Assembly: GCF_009729015.1 (NCBI RefSeq)
Contig: NZ_CP045482.1
Span: 1,484,001 to 1,548,000, forward strand
DNA length: 64,000 nucleotides
Source of the DNA: Acidianus ambivalens
GTDB taxonomy: Archaea; Thermoproteota; Thermoprotei_A; Sulfolobales; Sulfolobaceae
Direction of reading: 5' to 3'
The first letter of the stretch is position 1, and every line of letters begins with the position of its first letter. Positions 40,205-49,846 of this stretch are shown piece after piece. Under the pieces are notes generated by a model. The model saw nothing but the letters and a program-made list of their open reading frames with translations. It ran no database searches and was not told the DNA's origin. Both the position numbers and the translations under genes were made by a program.

Positions 40205-41471
40205 CTGACTTCCTCCCCGCCAGCGGGGGTTCCCCTCATCGATTCGCTCTTACATCTCTCATTTGAGGGGCAGTCGAGAGGGTCAGAGAACCCCTCCCAT
40301 TAAGATTAACTACAGCAATAACGTCACGATCATTCTCATAACCGCACTTTAAACAACGGAAATACCTATAACCCACCTCAACCATCTTTTGCCCACACTT
40401 AGGGCATGAGATTGATGAATAACTAGGATTAACAAACTCAACAATCATTCCATGCTTCTTAGCCTGCCAAGAAATCCAATACTGCAAACGACGGTATTGC
40501 ATCAAATAGAGTTTGTCGTGAAACTCTCTTGGTAATTTATCTACATTCTTGATGAGGTTCTCAAGGTTCTCCAACTTAATGACGTTAGCACCAAAATCTC
40601 TAGCTACTTCAACAACCCACTTCCCCACTTTTCTAGCAAAATCCTCCATAACCATCTTAGCCTTTTGATGGAAAGAACGAATCCTGTGAAGGATCCTCTT
40701 ATTCTCCCTCCACCTCCTTGGGTATTTCCTTTGTAGACTTTCAGCCAAAGACTTCCAGTGATGAACTTCTCCAAGACGAGTTGGAATCCTAACGTAGTGT
40801 TTGTCTTCCTTGCCAACTACTATGTCAGCCATGTTAATGTCTACGGCAATACTTTCCCCTGGTTCAACCTTCTCTCCTTCTATCTCAAAAACGACCTTTA
40901 GAAAAGCCTTCCCGCCTTTGACCGCTAACCTAGCCTCCTTCATTTTCCAACTCATGTAGTCCTTGAGGTTTCTAGGATAACCCAGAATTTGAAGTTCTCC
41001 AACACTTGCAATTCTAACAGTCATCCTCTCGAAGTTCACGCTATAACTTGCCTTTGGCGTTAGCCAAACAGTGGGTTTGTACACTCTAGGAAAACGTCCC
41101 CTCCTCGGATTATTATACCAACCCTTGTATATTGAAAGGGCATCCCTATAACAGTCCTCAGCAACCTTTGAAGGTAGATTATACTCCTCCCTTAACTTCT
41201 CATACAACTCCTCGTGGACTTTCGAAAGCACTCCCTTCTCATTCGGGTTTGGAACATTTTCCTTCAGCCAGAATAGGGTGAAACGCAGTGCTTTAACGTA
41301 GTTGTTCACAAGGGCTAGGAGGGAGTCTGATACGGCGATCTTCATCGAAACAGTTGCTCTGATCGCTTTAACCCTCCTAGCCATTAATGAAATTTAAGAA
41401 AAAGAAATATTTAAATATAAGGGGGATATCCATCCCCGCCTTAAAAGGCGAGGCTTTCCGCCCCCTTAACC
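40205..41471 (-). mobile_element. TnpB-only (IS1341 group) insertion element, copy 3
   Basis: The left end is at 41464-41471 and the right end GGCGGGGAGGAAGTCAG stops at 40205. The left-end hairpin has a GCCTCGCC...AAGGCGGGGATGG form. Its left end cuts into the membrane-protein gene at 41466, whose last residues (REGG) are read from the transposon. Confidence 0.82.
40236..41384 (-). CDS. tnpB: TnpB-like RNA-guided nuclease (complete RuvC set)
   Basis: 382 aa, intact. It carries RuvC-I AVDINMADIVVG, RuvC-II VIKLENLENL, zinc ribbon CPKCGQKM...CLKCGYEND and RuvC-III NDRDVIAVVNL with the Asp present. Of the window's copies it is the only one with both the normal CxxC pair and the last Asp, so it is the best candidate for an active nuclease. 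In TnpB systems an RNA from the element's right end guides cleavage. Confidence 0.88.
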   Translation of the reverse strand: MARRVKAIRATVSMKIAVSDSLLALVNNYVKALRFTLFWLKENVPNPNEKGVLSKVHEELYEKLREEYNLPSKVAEDCYRDALSIYKGWYNNPRRGRFPRVYKPTVWLTPKASYSVNFERMTVRIASVGELQILGYPRNLKDYMSWKMKEARLAVKGGKAFLKVVFEIEGEKVEPGESIAVDINMADIVVGKEDKHYVRIPTRLGEVHHWKSLAESLQRKYPRRWRENKRILHRIRSFHQKAKMVMEDFARKVGKWVVEVARDFGANVIKLENLENLIKNVDKLPREFHDKLYLMQYRRLQYWISWQAKKHGMIVEFVNPSYSSISCPKCGQKMVEVGYRYFRCLKCGYENDRDVIAVVNLNGRGSLTLSTAPQMRDVRANR

Positions 41472-42068
41472 CCCTTCTCTGTAAAAAGATAATTTTCCCT
41501 TTAGCATGTCAAGTTCCTCAATTGAAGAAGGATCTATTGACTTATAAGCCTTGAATATTCTCTCAAATAGAAATGCAACATTAAGTCCTACAAAAAACCC
41601 TGCCAAACCTAAAATACCCCCTACAAGTATCGAAAATCCCCAACCTGTAAGCAGAACTTTCTGAACAACCTGCATTCCGCCGTCTTTATAATATCCTATC
41701 ATGTAGTGAATGAATTCTCCAGCTCCGAAAACTACTGTTATCATACCGGTAGATTCTATGAATGAAACAAGAGACGGAAACAATGAAGTTAAAATTTCCT
41801 CCTCTTTTTCTAACTTTTCTAATTTTGGAAAGAATAATCCGAAGAGCAAAACTGCTCCATAATATATCATGCCGAAAAAACCGTGAATTACGTTTAAAAT
41901 AAAATTTATTGGAACCAAGCCTATCGCCTAAAGAGAATATACTAATGCACCTATGGAAGAGATTATGGCAATCATGAAAGATATTGCCATTAAGTACGAG
42001 AAGTCGTAATTATAGGTAGCATAAAAAGCTAAACCAACAAATATTGCAGTTATTAATCCAAAGTAAAA
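41466..42068 (-). pseudogene. membrane protein, truncated by element copy 3
   Basis: Minus-strand homology runs from about 42068 (HQFYFGLITAIFVGLAFYA) through an in-frame TAG at 41928-41930 into a 150-aa frame (VPINFILNVIHGFFGMIYYGAVLLFGLFFP) with several membrane helices. The C-terminus is cut by the transposon left end. The frame from 41918 would need a TTG start that simply lies inside a helix. Family not recognised; proximity to oxidase fragments suggests a respiratory membrane protein. Confidence 0.55.
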
Positions 42069-42326
42069 TTGATGGTAGTAGGTTTAATATGGTGGACTGT
42101 ACCATTCGTGACTATAGGATATTTAATGAGCATTGAAGGTTACTTAGGTTTGATAAGGAGAGTGATAGCTTATCCAGCAATGTTCGTACCTTACATGGAG
42201 TTAATATCGTTTTTAGCGGAAGTGGGAATCCCAGGTTTAGTTTTAACAATCTCAACAGCACTAGGAGAGTTCATCAAAAGCGAGGTCAGCACGTCTACTT
42301 CAATCCAAATATCCCCCCTGGAGTAA
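42069..42326 (+). pseudogene. C-terminal fragment of a heme-copper oxidase subunit I
   Basis: 85 codons with IWWTVPFVTIGYLMSIEGYLGLIRRV then AYPAMFVPYMELISFLAE, a pattern that fits the last helices of archaeal SoxB/FoxA-type oxidase subunits. The N-terminal nine-tenths is missing and the junction at about 42069 abuts an unrelated minus-strand reading frame, so this is a rearranged remnant. It is followed 20 nt later by a cytochrome b gene. Confidence 0.5.
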
Positions 42327-42345
42327 TGGCTAAGAGGCGATAAAA

Positions 42346-42956
42346 ATGGAGAGAAAGAAAGGTTTTCTAGATTCGATATTAGATAGAATAGGAATAAATG
42401 AGGCCCCGCTATTTAGGACTCCGGACTACATGTATAACGTATCATATTGGCTGGGGGCATTAGTTACTGCAGCTTTCGCTTACACTGTAATAACTGGTTT
42501 AATTCTTCTCCTCCTTTATGAGCCCGCTGCAGCTTACTGTTCAACGCAAAATATAATATACCACGTGCCTTACGGGCCTGTAATTTTATTCAGCCACCTT
42601 TACGGAGCTTACATAATGATAGTCCTCGTTTATATACACATGTTCAGGAACTTTTATAAAGGAGCTTACAAGAAGCCTAAAGAATTACAATGGGTTTCTG
42701 GAGTATTATTACTTGCTTTAACCTTGGGAGTATCGTTCTTTGGTTATAGCTTGGTAGGTGACGTGTTGGGAATTGATGCAGTGGATATAGGCTCATCGCT
42801 TTTGATAGGTACGGGCTTCCCCGGTGCAACTACTATAGTTGTTGGCTATTCGGCCCGGGCATTGATGCCGTGCAATCGAGCAACCCAATAGTGAGGAGTG
42901 AGTTCTTCGATAGAATATTGGGTTGGCACAAAGTTAAACTAATAAGAAGTTTATAA
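42346..42956 (+). pseudogene. cytochrome b-like protein, truncated and frameshifted
   Basis: The first 181 codons encode four helices of a b-type cytochrome: VSYWLGALVTAAFAYTVITGLILLLLYEP and a pair of histidine-bearing segments (FSHLYGAYIMIVLVYIHMFRNFY), then WVSGVLLLALTLGVSFFGYSL. Near 42855 the reading shifts: PGIDAVQSSNPIVRSEFFDRILGWHK continues in another frame until TAA 42954-42956. The C-terminal half is absent. It resembles FoxC/SoxC-type cytochrome b of Sulfolobales oxidase clusters. Confidence 0.65.
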
Positions 42957-43139
42957 AGAGATTTCAATATCGCCTTATGTGATGCTTTTGTGGCTTACTT
43001 CAATTTTTCAAATATATAACTTTAAACTTGCTTTTAATTCGACAGAGATTTAGAATCTATAGTGAGCATATAGCCTTAGAAAATTCAACTACTCGCTGAT
43101 GCAATAAATATTTATTAAAAACCATTATGAAATCTCTTA

Positions 43140-43946
43140 ATGCACAGTAAGAAAGAATTAGTTGAAATACTGGAAAAAGGCGAGTTCTCTAAGTTAGAAA
43201 AAGACGACTTTAATCAAATACTGAAGTTAATAGATGAAGATGAGGAGTTTTTCGCTCAATATTTCGACATGGCTACGGACGCGTTAACTTACATAATCTC
43301 AACAAAGGGTTACATAGACTGGCTTTTGAGAGATGACATAAACGTTTACGTAGTGAAGGACGTAGTAAGTAAATACGCTAGTGTGATGAGGGCTTATGAG
43401 TTCGAGAAGGTTATAGAATACATAGAACCGGACTTCTTATTCATTTACGATATTCTGAGGAAGTTACCTAAAGGTAGGCTTAAGGAGTGGATTGGGTTAA
43501 TATTTGACAAAGAGTATTTCGATGAATGGAAGATGCTGAATAGGGAATATACAATCCTAGCCGGGGCGATTTTAATTAAAAATAGGAGTCTTCTAATTGA
43601 CACACACTCTAAAAAGCTTGAAGCCTTTGCTTATTCATACAACTTTCCCGAATTCGTGAAGAAAAATTACAAGTTGGGATCTAAAGAAGACTATTACTCA
43701 ATGGTAATAAGGGCTAACTTACACCTAGAAGATCCAATAAAAGTAATTGAAGGGATGTTAAAGAGAAATAAACATTACCACTTAACTTATAAGGCAATAC
43801 TAAACCTGGCTAAAAAGTACCCTGACGCGCCATGGATTGCACTAGAAACTCTTAGGAGTAGGGATCTGAGATTAAAAGAAAATATAAAATTACTAAACTT
43901 CTTAAGTAGAAACGTGGGCAGTATTGGAAAAGGTGGCCTTAAATAA
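43140..43946 (+). CDS. hypothetical helical protein
   Basis: 268 aa, soluble, almost entirely helical and rich in aromatic and charged residues, without cysteine motifs or a recognisable domain. The spacing of helices suggests a repeat-like solenoid, but I could not define a unit. It is flanked by decayed DNA on both sides. Confidence 0.6.
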   Translation: MHSKKELVEILEKGEFSKLEKDDFNQILKLIDEDEEFFAQYFDMATDALTYIISTKGYIDWLLRDDINVYVVKDVVSKYASVMRAYEFEKVIEYIEPDFLFIYDILRKLPKGRLKEWIGLIFDKEYFDEWKMLNREYTILAGAILIKNRSLLIDTHSKKLEAFAYSYNFPEFVKKNYKLGSKEDYYSMVIRANLHLEDPIKVIEGMLKRNKHYHLTYKAILNLAKKYPDAPWIALETLRSRDLRLKENIKLLNFLSRNVGSIGKGGLK

Positions 43947-44337
43947 CCTCTCGATTAGTCCGCTTAGACCTTCGCTATGAGTATGTGTAAAAATTTGTAT
44001 AGAATTTCAATTTTTTCAGAGTCCATGTTGAACTTACTTTTAATTAAACAGAGCAATCTATCCAGAAAGACGAAAATCTATACCGCCTAGGACTGAAAAC
44101 CGTAAGGAGAAAATGCCTATGTATTTCCTCACCTAAACTTCGATTCATTTATAACAACACTCACGAATCAAATCTTCCTTAAGTTCTACATTGTGCACTT
44201 CACTTTTCTTCAAAATCTACTAGGTGTTTATCTTCTATTACTACAACTTTTCCAAAAGTACTGCAGAACTAGAAACTTTTGGCAAAACGCCAACTATTTT
44301 GAATAAACTTATTAAATATAAGGATAAATGCAATCTT
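43947..44337. other. intergenic region without recognisable content
   Basis: About 390 bp. A segment around 44000-44060 loosely resembles 42990-43060 (CTTTTAATT and ACAGAG blocks in the same order), which could be a diverged duplication. No gene, RNA or terminal repeat is visible. Confidence 0.35.
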
Positions 44338-44853
44338 ATGAGGACATTATTAAAGATAGGATTAATCTTCATAATCCTCAGCTTCGTAGTAGGAGGCGTA
44401 GGGGCATTCTTTATCTTGAGAACAATTTCCTCGTTTTTCGTAACTCCTACTAACGTTACAGTAATTACTATAAGCGGTGACTCAAACTTCACTGTACATT
44501 ACGTCAACAACGGTAGTGCAATTTGCTTCTATTACGTCAATACCTCTTGCGTAAAAATACTCGGAATACCCCCTTCAGCTACGAAAGTAGAGAACGACAT
44601 AAACGGTAAGACTGTGTCAAGGAGTTTCATATTCCTACCTACAGAAAAAGAAGGAAACATAACCATAGTAAACCCCAATCCTTTCCCAGTTAAAGTTATT
44701 TATAAGCTTTCTTACATACCTCCATCCTATGCAAATCCCCTTAAGTCATTTTTAGATCTACTGCTATCCTCCGTCGTAACGTTCCTCGTTGCGGGCGCCT
44801 TGCTCATAGTAGGGCTTATATTAATAATATTAGGAGTAGTACTTAAGAGCTAA
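44338..44853 (+). CDS. membrane protein with extracytoplasmic domain
   Basis: About 171 aa from ATG 44338, which is preferred to the longer frame because it begins directly with the hydrophobic MRTLLKIGLIFIILSF helix and follows an AT-rich box. A Ser/Thr/Asn-rich beta-type domain of about 100 residues lies between this helix and a C-terminal pair (FLVAGALLIVGLILIILGVV). Function unknown; it converges with an acetyltransferase gene. Confidence 0.6.
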   Translation: MRTLLKIGLIFIILSFVVGGVGAFFILRTISSFFVTPTNVTVITISGDSNFTVHYVNNGSAICFYYVNTSCVKILGIPPSATKVENDINGKTVSRSFIFLPTEKEGNITIVNPNPFPVKVIYKLSYIPPSYANPLKSFLDLLLSSVVTFLVAGALLIVGLILIILGVVLKS

Positions 44854-45310
44854 CATACGACGCCACGCTCTCAACTATCAAAGGTTTCTCTCCATAAACT
44901 TCGTCACTAGTAAAAGTCAATTTAAATCCAAGCTTTTTGCCTATTTTAATCATTGGAATATTTTCCGGCAAAGTGTAAAACCTTATTTTCTTTAATCCCA
45001 TTTCCTTACCTAGTTCTATTAACTTCTCCACTATTGCAGTTCCTATTCCTCTCATCCTAAAGTTCGGATCAACAACTAACGAAAATTCTCCGTCGTCGTA
45101 AATAGTCCCCTCGGCAATTACTTTACCTTCCTCATTCTCAGCAATTATAGTTATGTGATCTCCCTGTTCAGTCACCAACTTCCTAACTTCCTCTTCGCTT
45201 GGCCTATAATAATGGAAGAACCTCAAGTAAAGGTCCTCATTAGATAACCTGCTGTAAAGCTCGTAAACCTTCCTCCAATCGTCAGCTTTCTTCATAACAA
45301 TTTCCTTCAT
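44843..45310 (-). CDS. GNAT-family N-acetyltransferase
   Basis: About 155 aa from ATG 45310 (MKEIVMKKADDWRKV). The frame runs open to 45400, but the TATA-like ATATATATTT at about 45340 makes the longer form unlikely. The acetyl-CoA loop is NFRMRGIGTAIVEKLIELGKE, and LPENIPMIKIGKKLGF is the last conserved strand-helix. Substrate unknown. Confidence 0.8.
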   Translation of the reverse strand: MKEIVMKKADDWRKVYELYSRLSNEDLYLRFFHYYRPSEEEVRKLVTEQGDHITIIAENEEGKVIAEGTIYDDGEFSLVVDPNFRMRGIGTAIVEKLIELGKEMGLKKIRFYTLPENIPMIKIGKKLGFKLTFTSDEVYGEKPLIVESVASYVSS

Positions 45311-45459
45311 ACATAATACTTTAGAATGAAAGTTTAAATATATATTGGAATCTTTCTTACCTGACAATTTGTGTACAAGGCTTTTGCTATCACTTTTCAT
45401 TCAGATTTAAGCCGGATCAAATATTTCCTTATGTAAGGTTATATGTAATGCCATGTATT

Positions 45460-45876
45460 TCAGTAAGGTAATAAAAAATACTTTGAAATTTCTGCATAAT
45501 TTCTAACTCCTCTTAACAGTTTTTCATCGGTAGTCAATATTACGTCATTTACCTTCTCGGCTAAAGCTATTAGTGCAGCATCGTAAGTTGTTAAGTTATA
45601 CTTTAAGCTCAGCTCATAAGTTTTTCTAGCTAATTCTCTACCTTCTACCACTTTACACAAATTTATGTACGACAACCCTCTCTCTAATATTTCCTTACCT
45701 TTCTCGTCACTTAACTCATTCCTCACAATCCTTTTTCTTATAACGTTAGGAAATTCGTAAAATATTAAGTCAAGAAAATAGCATTCATCAGTTTTCTCCA
45801 ATTCTTCTCTTACAAAATTGCTTAACTTCTCCGGGACGTAAAGCGCTAAAAGTGCTGAAGTATCAATGATAGTCAT
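45460..45876 (-). CDS. vapC: VapC-type PIN-domain toxin
   Basis: 138 aa. Acidic PIN residues lie in IIDTSALLALYV, FYEFPNVIRKR, LTTYDAALIALAE and VILTTDEKL. It should be an RNase neutralised by the antitoxin encoded immediately upstream, which it overlaps by 14 nt. Confidence 0.87.
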   Translation of the reverse strand: MTIIDTSALLALYVPEKLSNFVREELEKTDECYFLDLIFYEFPNVIRKRIVRNELSDEKGKEILERGLSYINLCKVVEGRELARKTYELSLKYNLTTYDAALIALAEKVNDVILTTDEKLLRGVRNYAEISKYFLLPY

Positions 45877-46099
45877 CTCTATCTTCCCTAATTAGTTCTG
45901 CAGAGGATGAATAATAGCCGTGAGTTTTTAAAAGCTCTTCCCTTATCTTGTCTGCCTCTTCTAATTCCCTCCTTTTTTTCTCTTTTCTTACAACTTCCTC
46001 CAAGTATTTCCTAACAAGCTCGGCATAATCTATCCCTAATTCTTCCAAATCCTTCTTAAGCTTCTCGTCAACTCTTATCGATATAACAGTGGTGGTCAT
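45863..46099 (-). CDS. vapB: VapB-type antitoxin
   Basis: About 78 aa from the ATG at 46097-46099 (MTTTVISIRVDEKLKKDLEELGI), a ribbon-helix-helix start. The frame is open to 46162. The C-terminal tail (YYSSSAELIREDRDDYH) would wrap the toxin. It overlaps vapC by 14 nt. Confidence 0.8.
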   Translation of the reverse strand: MTTTVISIRVDEKLKKDLEELGIDYAELVRKYLEEVVRKEKKRRELEEADKIREELLKTHGYYSSSAELIREDRDDYH

Positions 46100-46346
46100 A
46101 TTGTTTTCTTTTTTCGTAAACATTTTAAGTTTACTAATAACGGGAAGGCTAAACACTTCCATGAGGCTTTAGATCGTTAAGTAGCTGTACTCAGTAAGGT
46201 TCGCAAAAGTGAGAATACCCGCTTATTTCTAAGCTTTAATCCCAACATTCTACAGTCCGCGACCCTTCAACTTAAACTCGAGTGATCATCCCCTCTTGAT
46301 ATCCCTAGGCCATTTAACCAATTTATAAATTAAGAATCTTCATTAA

Positions 46347-46598
46347 CTAAAATTCAGCCTTTACTTTCTTTTTTAGCTCGCTATCATTAGATATGACTTC
46401 GAGCCTTTTTTCTAATGCAGTCATAACGTGGATCGAATCTTCTAGATCCATATCATATCTTTTAACGTTATCCACAATTTTACTCCATTCCGGCAGTTCT
46501 AAGTATTCTATTTCTAGGCTCTCCAGTGCATTATCGTAATCCTTTAATGACCTACCAAGTATTTTACCCAATACGACTATCAATAAAAATGGAGTCAC
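46347..46598 (-). pseudogene. PIN-domain (VapC) C-terminal remnant
   Basis: 83 codons with the last PIN motifs (DMDLEDSIHVMTALEKRLEVISNDSELKK). The N-terminal half with the first catalytic Asp is missing. The sequence upstream (46600-46660) shows no continuation and runs into a TnpB fragment. Confidence 0.6.
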
Positions 46599-46659
46599 TA
46601 TCGTCTTCCTTGCTTAACCAATTTTTGCTTTTTCACCATAAGTTTTATCTACAGTAAGG

Positions 46660-46942
46660 TAATATACAGCACATTTTTGCAGTATCGGATTGGTTGGCAA
46701 GCTAGGAAGCGTGGGATGCTAGTTCAGTATGTTAATCCCAGTTATTCTTCAATCTCATGCCCAAAATGTGGTAAAAGGATGATCGAGGTTTCCCATCGTT
46801 GGTTTAGGTGTTCATGTGGTTATGAGAATGATAGAGACGTTATTGCAATTATGAACCTCAATGAGAGGGGCTCTCTGACCCTCAAATGAGGGATGTAACC
46901 CCGAACCAATGAGGAGAACCCTCGCTGGCGCGAGGAAGTCAG
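46660..46942 (+). mobile_element. 3' fragment of a TnpB-type element
   Basis: Contains the last about 70 codons of tnpB (46677-46889: zinc ribbon CPKCGKRM...CSCGYEND and NDRDVIAIMNL with the Asp kept) and the right end CTCGCTGGCGCGAGGAAGTC + AG. The left end and first four-fifths are deleted. The part that would encode the guide RNA is therefore still present. Confidence 0.8.
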
Positions 46943-47333
46943 ATTAGCAATAGCTACAATAAGATATGCTGTGATGATGGCAATTATAGCAACAATACCA
47001 TTATGGGCAACGTTATGGCTTTTAGAGTGGACGCAGAGAATAGCAATGGTCGTAGTCGATCTTTTAATCGGTTTGATGATAGCAGGGTTAGTTGCTGCTA
47101 TAACGTTTGCGATCTTAGCAACAACCCCATTAGGTGCATTAGCGTTTATAATCGACCCAATAGCTATGTATAGGGAATTTTTGCAGTCTAGTATACTTCG
47201 TTTTCCAGGAGAACAAATGCTAGGAACCTTCAAGAAAAATAAGAATCAAGGTACAAATGAAGGCAATGGGTCGTCGTCTAGTAGTACAGAATCTAATGGA
47301 CTCTCAGAATCTCCAGCTGGAATGTATATGTAA
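46943..47333 (+). CDS. membrane protein fragment
   Basis: The frame is open from the transposon end (46943) and the first possible start is GTG/ATG at about 46968-46971, giving 120 aa. It has two hydrophobic helices (MAIIATIPLWATLWLLEW and DLLIGLMIAGLVAAITFAIL) and a Ser/Gly/Asn-rich tail. The open frame before the start suggests that the transposon removed the N-terminus. It has the look of an integral protein of a conjugative plasmid, but I cannot assign it. Confidence 0.45.
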
Positions 47334-47337
47334 AAAA

Positions 47338-47952
47338 TTAGCTAAAATTTAAGTTAAACCTATTTTTTACATAATTTAGCTTATTATAAGGGTCGTCTAC
47401 GTCTAGTATTGTTATATCTCTTCCGTCAACCGTTAAGACGTGCCAGTCCCCTATTTCTTTGTAAATAGGGGCTATAATGTTGAGGATTAAACTAGGTCTA
47501 TTAGCAACATTTTCTTGCCTTACATTCATTATAACTATCGATTTAACTTGGCTCCACGATACAACAAGCTCCCCTTCCAATTCATTAGCAATTCTGCCAA
47601 ACCTCTTTCCAATCTTTACTAACTTAATTATTCCAAACACGCTGCCCATGATTACCCCGACGCCGATTAAAGTTGGGATCCAGTATACAGGATAATTGAA
47701 ACCTGTACGCAACGCAACAGAAACCAAAAAATATATTACAAATATAGTAATAAAAGCTAAAATTATTATCCCTATTGCTATTCCCAACGTAGCAATGAAA
47801 CCTCCCATCCTCTTTGCTCTATTCATTCTGTAAATTCCATCATTTGCAGCAGCATATAACGGAACAAAAACTCTAGAAGTCATCATTTGATATCTAGTTT
47901 GCATCGGGTTAAGGACTACTATTTCATTATAGTTGAATTTCCTCATCGTCAT
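47338..47952 (-). CDS. hypothetical membrane protein
   Basis: 204 aa. Soluble N-terminus (NYNEIVVLNPMQTRYQMM), two helices (GGFIATLGIAIGIIILAFITIFVIYFLV and YWIPTLIGVGVIMGSVFGIIKLV), then a cytoplasmic beta-rich tail of about 90 residues. Not recognised. Start could be the ATG at 47946. Confidence 0.55.
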   Translation of the reverse strand: MTMRKFNYNEIVVLNPMQTRYQMMTSRVFVPLYAAANDGIYRMNRAKRMGGFIATLGIAIGIIILAFITIFVIYFLVSVALRTGFNYPVYWIPTLIGVGVIMGSVFGIIKLVKIGKRFGRIANELEGELVVSWSQVKSIVIMNVRQENVANRPSLILNIIAPIYKEIGDWHVLTVDGRDITILDVDDPYNKLNYVKNRFNLNFS

Positions 47953-48138
47953 TCACTTTTTATTCTCCTTCTATAGCTAAATACTTTTCGCTGAGAATTT
48001 CAAACTCTACGGGAGTTTAGCCTAAAAATTACCATGAACTCTAGAAGAGTTAAAGGGGGAATAAGGGCTAACTGCAGGATAGTTAGAGAAAAGTTTTTTG
48101 TATGGTGTCTTATAAGTATATAATGTAGATTGATAGTT

Positions 48139-48840
48139 ATGTCAGTCGAACTTTCAATTCCTTTTGAGGAATATTATAATTCTTTACAGGGAGTGAAAAA
48201 TAGGAACTTCCCTGTCGAACTTCTAGAGAAAATGAAGGATTATTTGATTGAAAAATATGAGAAAAATTTGTTTGAGATCTATGAAGATTTATTAATATTA
48301 GTTCTAAACCCTAAAGATGAAAACAAACTAAAAATACTGTCGGAAGAGACTGAAAAAATAAGGGAAGATTTTGAATTATACAACTCACTATTAGAAAACA
48401 ATACCACTATAGGAGAATATGCAGAAATAACAATGAATGGGTTACAGAAACTTATTGACGGATTGAAGAAAAATGAAGAAGAGTTCTACAAAGAGGTATT
48501 AAATTCCGGCAACCCTAATTTCCTAATAACCGCTTATTATTCGTTGTATTTACGCTTCGTAACAACAGTATACTTAAAACTACATAAGATTAACATAACC
48601 GATCCTAACATAAAAACAAAAGATTCTAAAATTAAAAATATATTTAACATTGCTAATTTCCTAGTAGGATTTTTCGGGATGCCTATATTGATATATATAA
48701 AGAAAAAAGAAGTATTCCCTTATATATCTGAGCTAAGCGGAGCATTATTACATGCACTAGTTGCCGATAGGGCACCTATACCCTCAAAGGACTCCTTAGG
48801 TTATTATCTATTTTCAAAGATCCACGCTGATAACTCATGA
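48139..48840 (+). CDS. unknown partner of a PIN-domain protein
   Basis: About 233 aa from ATG 48139 (MSVELSIPFEEYYNSL); TTATAAGTATATAA at about 48109-48122 is the likely promoter. The protein is helical and strongly charged, with one hydrophobic segment near residue 180 (IFNIANFLVGFFGMPILIYI). It overlaps the downstream PIN gene by 4 nt (ATGA), implying coupled translation and a joint function, perhaps as an antitoxin or regulator. Family not recognised. Confidence 0.65.
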   Translation: MSVELSIPFEEYYNSLQGVKNRNFPVELLEKMKDYLIEKYEKNLFEIYEDLLILVLNPKDENKLKILSEETEKIREDFELYNSLLENNTTIGEYAEITMNGLQKLIDGLKKNEEEFYKEVLNSGNPNFLITAYYSLYLRFVTTVYLKLHKINITDPNIKTKDSKIKNIFNIANFLVGFFGMPILIYIKKKEVFPYISELSGALLHALVADRAPIPSKDSLGYYLFSKIHADNS

Positions 48841-49721
48841 GTGAAAAGGAAACTTTTTTCTTAGATACCAATATTGTTATAAAATGGATATATAGAGAAA
48901 TTTTGAATGAAAATCCAGCTGTTGAATATTTTATTAACTCATTAAGTAAAGGACAATGCGTTATACTTCATATCAATTTAATTGAATTTGAGACAATAAT
49001 TTACGACGCTTATAATATAACCTCCCATGTGATTTATGAGAAAATACTATCTAGACAGGATTGGGATAAACTAGGGGTAGAAGATAAACTAGGAGTTCTT
49101 GAAGATATTAGAAAGAATTTTGAGCAAATCTATGAACAAATACTAACTAAGTACTATAATGGACAGATTTTACCAGGCGGAATAAGGCAAATACTTGCAA
49201 AGGAGTTCTTCATAAAGTTAGAAGAAAAGTTGCTCAACTCAAATCTTGAAGCTCTTAGGAATCATATAGTTTTAAATGAGAGAACACAGGATCTAATTGA
49301 CTATTTAGCTAGTACGGAATATTTAATCAAGCAAAAATGCATTGTACTTGACGATACTAAAATACTTTTTAGTGATAATACCATCAGACAAATTCAGCTA
49401 ATTTATGAAGGTATTAATGCACATATACGCAAATTAAAGTCCAAAGGATATAACAAGACGCCAAGTAGAAACGATCAGTTGATATTTGTATACCTCTTTT
49501 TGTTATTACGTGGCAGGATTTATGATAAGATCGTTTTCATTACAGATGATAATGATTTTGAAAGAATGCATAATACTGTGTTGGATCATTTAAAGGATAT
49601 TATAAATGGAAATGCAGATCCTCGCGGAGACTTTAAAGAGTATGCCATTGAAGCTAACGATATATTAAGAAAATTAGTAATCAAAGGTATCAATGACTTA
49701 ATCACCAAACAAAAGGGATAA
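48837..49721 (+). CDS. large PIN-domain ribonuclease-like protein
   Basis: 294 aa, roughly twice the length of VapC. The N-terminal FFLDTNIVIKWI and INLIEFE match the first PIN acidic motifs, and the C-terminal SRNDQLIFVYLFLLLRGRIYDKIVFITDDNDFERM supplies the remaining Asp residues. About 130 mostly helical residues are inserted between them. Its coupling to the 233-aa gene upstream suggests a two-component module of toxin-antitoxin or defence type. Confidence 0.7.
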   Translation: MSEKETFFLDTNIVIKWIYREILNENPAVEYFINSLSKGQCVILHINLIEFETIIYDAYNITSHVIYEKILSRQDWDKLGVEDKLGVLEDIRKNFEQIYEQILTKYYNGQILPGGIRQILAKEFFIKLEEKLLNSNLEALRNHIVLNERTQDLIDYLASTEYLIKQKCIVLDDTKILFSDNTIRQIQLIYEGINAHIRKLKSKGYNKTPSRNDQLIFVYLFLLLRGRIYDKIVFITDDNDFERMHNTVLDHLKDIINGNADPRGDFKEYAIEANDILRKLVIKGINDLITKQKG

Positions 49722-49846
49722 TTATAACTTTTAACTATCCTAGAGCTATTTTCATTCTAATTATATCTAAAAACTCATGGAACACCATTAAAGCTTCAGA
49801 TGCAATAAAACCATAATCTATAATACTCACTTTAGGGGTTTGGGCT

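Noticed and set aside
42990..44060. Possible direct repeat between about 42990-43060 and 44000-44060
   Set aside because: Only short blocks (CTTTTAATT, ACAGAG) align and the rest is AT-rich, so the match is not convincing without an alignment score.
46820..47233. 137-aa minus-strand frame
   Set aside because: It crosses the right end of a transposon fragment and the membrane-protein gene; repetitive Ile/Ala composition is antisense of membrane helices.
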